A DNA stretch of 16,110 bases from Chloroflexota bacterium (GTDB lineage Bacteria > Chloroflexota > Dehalococcoidia > Lucifugimonadales > JACPCL1): positions 1 to 16,110 of the forward strand of contig JACQUI010000169.1 of assembly GCA_016210395.1 (NCBI GenBank), written 5' to 3'. The notes beneath the pieces are model-generated. The model made no database searches. It saw nothing but the letters and a program-made list of their open reading frames with translations, and was not told the origin of the DNA. The position numbers and the translations under genes were made by a program. Positions 13,862 to 16,110 of this stretch are shown piece by piece (the stretch's first letter is position 1; every line of letters begins with the position of its first letter).

Positions 13862-14509
13862 CTATCTCGCCGAAGCCCCCAGGCCATGCCTGGCAGCCCA
13901 CGCCACCACCTGGGCGCGGTTCTGCAGGTGCAGCTTGCCAAGGATGTTCTTCATGTGGTACTTGACGGTGTTATCCGTGATGGAGAGCCGGTCCGCGACC
14001 TCTTTGTTGGTCATGCCCTCCGCTACAACCGCCAGCACCTCTTGCTCCCTGAGGCTGAGCAAGGATTCCTCTTCAGGCGCGCCGGTACGGGTTGCTTGCG
14101 AACGGAACTCCTCCAGGAGCCTGCCTGCAAGGCGGGACGGCAGGATGGCTTCCCCGGCATGAATGGCCTCCAGGGCGGCGAAAAACCTGGCGGCTTCCAG
14201 GTCTTTCAGCAGGTAGCTGGATGCGCCGCTCTTCACCGCCTCGAACAGGTCCTGCTCGTCATCCGAAGCAGTCAGGATGACGATCTTGGCGTCCGGGTAC
14301 TGCGCCTTGATGTGGCGCGTGGCCTCCAGGCCACCCATCTCCGGCATGCGGATATCCATAAGGATGACGTCGGGGAGGCCGTGGCGCAGCAGGTCCAAGG
14401 CCTCGCGGCCATTGCCCGCCTCCGCCGCCACCTGGTGCCCCCGGGCGCGCAGCAGGCTAGCGACGCCGTTTCGGAAGAGGGGCTGGTCGTCCACCAACAT
14501 GACCTTCAT
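13862..14509 (-). CDS. NarL/FixJ-family response regulator
   Basis: This 215-aa two-domain transcription factor has a receiver domain (1-120) with the acidic pair Asp7/Asp8, phospho-acceptor Asp52 (ILMDIRMP), Thr80 and Lys102. A LuxR/GerE helix-turn-helix (about 150-210) includes LSLREQEVLAVVAEGMTNKE, then ITDNTVKYHMKNIL. Its ATG overlaps the kinase stop (ATGA), so the two are co-translated. It is encoded directly upstream of the nos operon on the same strand, and the 16-bp palindrome in between is a plausible target. By architecture it resembles DosR/NreC/NarL regulators of anaerobic respiration. Confidence 0.95.
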   Translation of the reverse strand: MKVMLVDDQPLFRNGVASLLRARGHQVAAEAGNGREALDLLRHGLPDVILMDIRMPEMGGLEATRHIKAQYPDAKIVILTASDDEQDLFEAVKSGASSYLLKDLEAARFFAALEAIHAGEAILPSRLAGRLLEEFRSQATRTGAPEEESLLSLREQEVLAVVAEGMTNKEVADRLSITDNTVKYHMKNILGKLHLQNRAQVVAWAARHGLGASAR

Positions 14510-15969
14510 GCCTGCTTCCTTTCGCCCTCGGGATGGCCCTTGGGATGAATAGCCCCCGGCACGCGCAGGAGAACTCTCGTGCCTTGGCCTGGGTGACTTT
14601 CGATTCCCAGCGTCCCGCCAATAGCCTCGGCCCGCTCCTGCATTGTTTGCAGCCCAAAGTGCGGCCAGTCAACGCGGCGCAGGGCGGCGGGGTTGAAGCC
14701 TCGACCGTCGTCCTCCACCTGCACGTGCAGCTCGTCTCCCTGCCGCTTCATGTCCAGGTTCACGTGGGCCGCTTCCGCGTGCTTCCGGACATTGGTGAGC
14801 GCTTCCTGAATGATGCGTATGATCTGCACCTCTTGCAGGGGTGTCAGCGCCGTATCCGCTGGGCTGAAATCCCAACGCACCAGCACCTGGAGGCGCGACT
14901 GGCGCTGGTATTCCGCCACGTACTCATCCAGCACCTGCGAAAGGTCCCGCTCAGCGCCGACCTGGGAACGCAGGGCCAGTATGCCCTCTCGGATGTCCTG
15001 GTACGCGCTGCGGGCTGCCTCGCTGAGCTCTCGCACCTGCTCCTGGGCAACGGCCGTTTCGCCGTTGGCAAGGAACGTTTCCACTGCCTGCGCCTTGGTG
15101 TTGACATACCCAAGCACCTGGGCCAAGCCATCGTGCATCTCGCGCGAGATGCGGACGCGCTCCGTCTCCACCGCCAGCGCCTGCGTCTGGTCATACAACC
15201 GGGCGTTCTGGATGGTAACCGCGGCCTGGTTGGCAAAGAGCTGCACAATCTCTTCGTCTTCCCGGGTGAAGGGTCCGCCGCTGGTCTTGTCTGTGAGATA
15301 GAGGCTGCCCACAGTCCTTCCCTTGTGGAGAATGGGCACCCCCAAGAAGGAGGTCATTGGAGGGTGGCCGGGAGGGAACCCCGACGAGTCCGGGTGGTCC
15401 GAGATACGTTCCAGGCGCAGGGGTCCCCTGTCCTTCAGCATCAGGCCAAGCAGCCCTTTGCCCGTTGGCAAAGGGCCGATAGCCTGCCGCGCCCGCTCGT
15501 CCAGGCCGGCGGTGTAGAAGGCCCTGATTGCGCCGTCGTCTCCCACAACGCTTAGCGCGGCATACCTGGCTTGCACCAGCTCCCGGCTCAGCTCCACCAC
15601 CCGTTGCAGCACCGACGACATCAGGCGCTCTTCGGAGAGGGCAAGGTTCGCCTCATTCAAAGCCTTGAGCTGGGCGTTCTGGGTGGAGGCGGTGTGCGAA
15701 AGGCGCTCAACGTTGCTCTGGAGGCGGCCGATGAACCGAAACATGAGGGCTGAGAAAGCGGCAAGGAAGAGGCCGGTGCTTCCCAGCAACAACACCTGCC
15801 CCCAGAAGGTGTGGATAAGGACATGCGCGGGTCCCTGAATAAGGTAGAGGTAGAAGGCGAGAAACGCCAGCGGCGCCAGCACCCCAAGGCACCGCAACCT
15901 GCGCAGGGTGACGCGCGGCTCGAAGGCTATTCTGCGCCGCTGGTCCATAAGCTGTTCGTGGCCTTCCAT
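14506..15969 (-). CDS. GAF-domain sensor histidine kinase, DosS/DevS-like
   Basis: This 487-aa kinase has two N-terminal membrane helices (about 28-45 and 57-79) with almost no external loop, a coiled linker (82-115), a GAF domain (about 118-258), a HisKA_3 dimerisation domain with phospho-acceptor His279 (REMHDG) and a HATPase_c domain (N-box EALTNVRKHA, Asn393; DDGRGF 420-425). The GAF segment HPDSSGFPPGHPPM, then FLGVPI and GSLYLTDKTSGGPFT, closely recalls mycobacterial DosS/DosT GAF-A, whose haem His lies in this region; His202 is the candidate. The kinase probably senses O2, NO or redox state. An upstream TTG (15972) is also possible; no ribosome site is evident at either. Confidence 0.9.
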   Translation of the reverse strand: MEGHEQLMDQRRRIAFEPRVTLRRLRCLGVLAPLAFLAFYLYLIQGPAHVLIHTFWGQVLLLGSTGLFLAAFSALMFRFIGRLQSNVERLSHTASTQNAQLKALNEANLALSEERLMSSVLQRVVELSRELVQARYAALSVVGDDGAIRAFYTAGLDERARQAIGPLPTGKGLLGLMLKDRGPLRLERISDHPDSSGFPPGHPPMTSFLGVPILHKGRTVGSLYLTDKTSGGPFTREDEEIVQLFANQAAVTIQNARLYDQTQALAVETERVRISREMHDGLAQVLGYVNTKAQAVETFLANGETAVAQEQVRELSEAARSAYQDIREGILALRSQVGAERDLSQVLDEYVAEYQRQSRLQVLVRWDFSPADTALTPLQEVQIIRIIQEALTNVRKHAEAAHVNLDMKRQGDELHVQVEDDGRGFNPAALRRVDWPHFGLQTMQERAEAIGGTLGIESHPGQGTRVLLRVPGAIHPKGHPEGERKQA

Positions 15970-16011
15970 CAATAGCGTGGTCGTTGTTCAATGAGTCAGA
16001 GCTTTGGCTCC

Positions 16012-16017
16012 ATTATA
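16012..16017 (-). promoter_or_regulatory. -10 box for the kinase-regulator operon
   Basis: The - strand carries a perfect TATAAT (16017-16012), about 43 bp upstream of the kinase ATG; transcription would begin near 16006. No convincing -35 lies 17 bp upstream, so recognition may need an activator. Confidence 0.45.
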
Positions 16018-16047
16018 CATTCCGGTGCGGCCGTGCTCTCTGAAGCC

Positions 16048-16096
16048 CTAGAAGCACAACACGGCAGCCCGCGTTGTGCTTCTAGGCGGGCTGCCG
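16048..16096. repeat. Two interleaved perfect inverted repeats (A-B-A'-B')
   Basis: Arm A is CTAGAAGCACAAC (16048-16060) and A' is GTTGTGCTTCTAG (16073-16085), 13 bp perfect. Arm B is CGGCAGCCCGC (16062-16072) and B' is GCGGGCTGCCG (16086-16096), 11 bp perfect. The arms abut with only one spare base, so hairpins A-A' and B-B' exclude each other. The element lies upstream of the kinase promoter, at the window edge; its neighbour on the right is unseen. It may be a terminator or attenuator, or the end of a mobile palindromic repeat. Confidence 0.7.
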
Positions 16097-16110
16097 CGTA
16101 TTCGCAAGAC

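Noticed and set aside
1..16110. CRISPR arrays, tRNA or rRNA genes, insertion sequences
   Set aside because: No regularly spaced direct repeats, no cloverleaf-like or rRNA segments and no transposase-like protein were seen.

Overview
The window looks like chromosomal DNA of a GC-rich bacterium, most likely a Chloroflexota (Dehalococcoidia/SAR202-like) lineage. The reasons are a transketolase split into two genes, a Sec-exported rather than Tat-exported NosZ, several palindromic GC-rich intergenic repeats, and the style of the NarL-family two-component system. This placement is an inference from general familiarity. There is no rRNA, tRNA or CRISPR array to anchor it.

Left part (1-6.8 kb): a housekeeping and decaying mix. 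A TIM-barrel amidohydrolase (255-1100, -) is followed by a DUF3800 gene broken by a 1-nt frameshift (1380-2137, -). Next come a small gene with a palindromic promoter (2504-2695, -) and an overlapping short ORF that may be the N-terminal stub of a Fic/Doc-type toxin. A well-promoted pair on the + strand encodes the N- and C-terminal halves of transketolase (3115-5063). Beyond it lie an inverted repeat, a 3'-truncated VOC/glyoxalase fragment, a SAM methyltransferase (5431-6246, -) and a deazaflavin-type nitroreductase interrupted by one in-frame UAG (6278-6742, -). Three or four broken genes within about 5 kb suggest local gene decay, or assembly error.

Right part (6.8-16.1 kb): one coherent respiratory locus, all on the - strand. 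A sensor kinase with a DosS/DevS-like GAF domain (14506-15969) overlaps a NarL-family response regulator (13862-14509). After a terminator-like double hairpin and a 16-bp palindrome comes a six-gene run: a membrane-anchored CuA cupredoxin (12992-13525), nitrous oxide reductase NosZ with all seven CuZ histidines and a complete CuA motif (11020-12975), a small membrane protein, a CcdA/DsbD-like membrane protein with an extracytoplasmic domain, a PF03773-type permease with a CSCC motif, and an SCO1/SenC copper chaperone (6839-7558).

Working model (inference): the kinase senses O2, NO or redox state through its GAF domain and activates the nos operon through the palindrome near -42. SCO1, the CcdA-like protein and the permease handle copper and thiol chemistry for the CuA/CuZ centres. 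The separate CuA protein passes electrons to NosZ. No NosD, NosF, NosY, NosL, NosR or c-type cytochrome is encoded here, so the locus is an unusual copper-only arrangement for N2O respiration.
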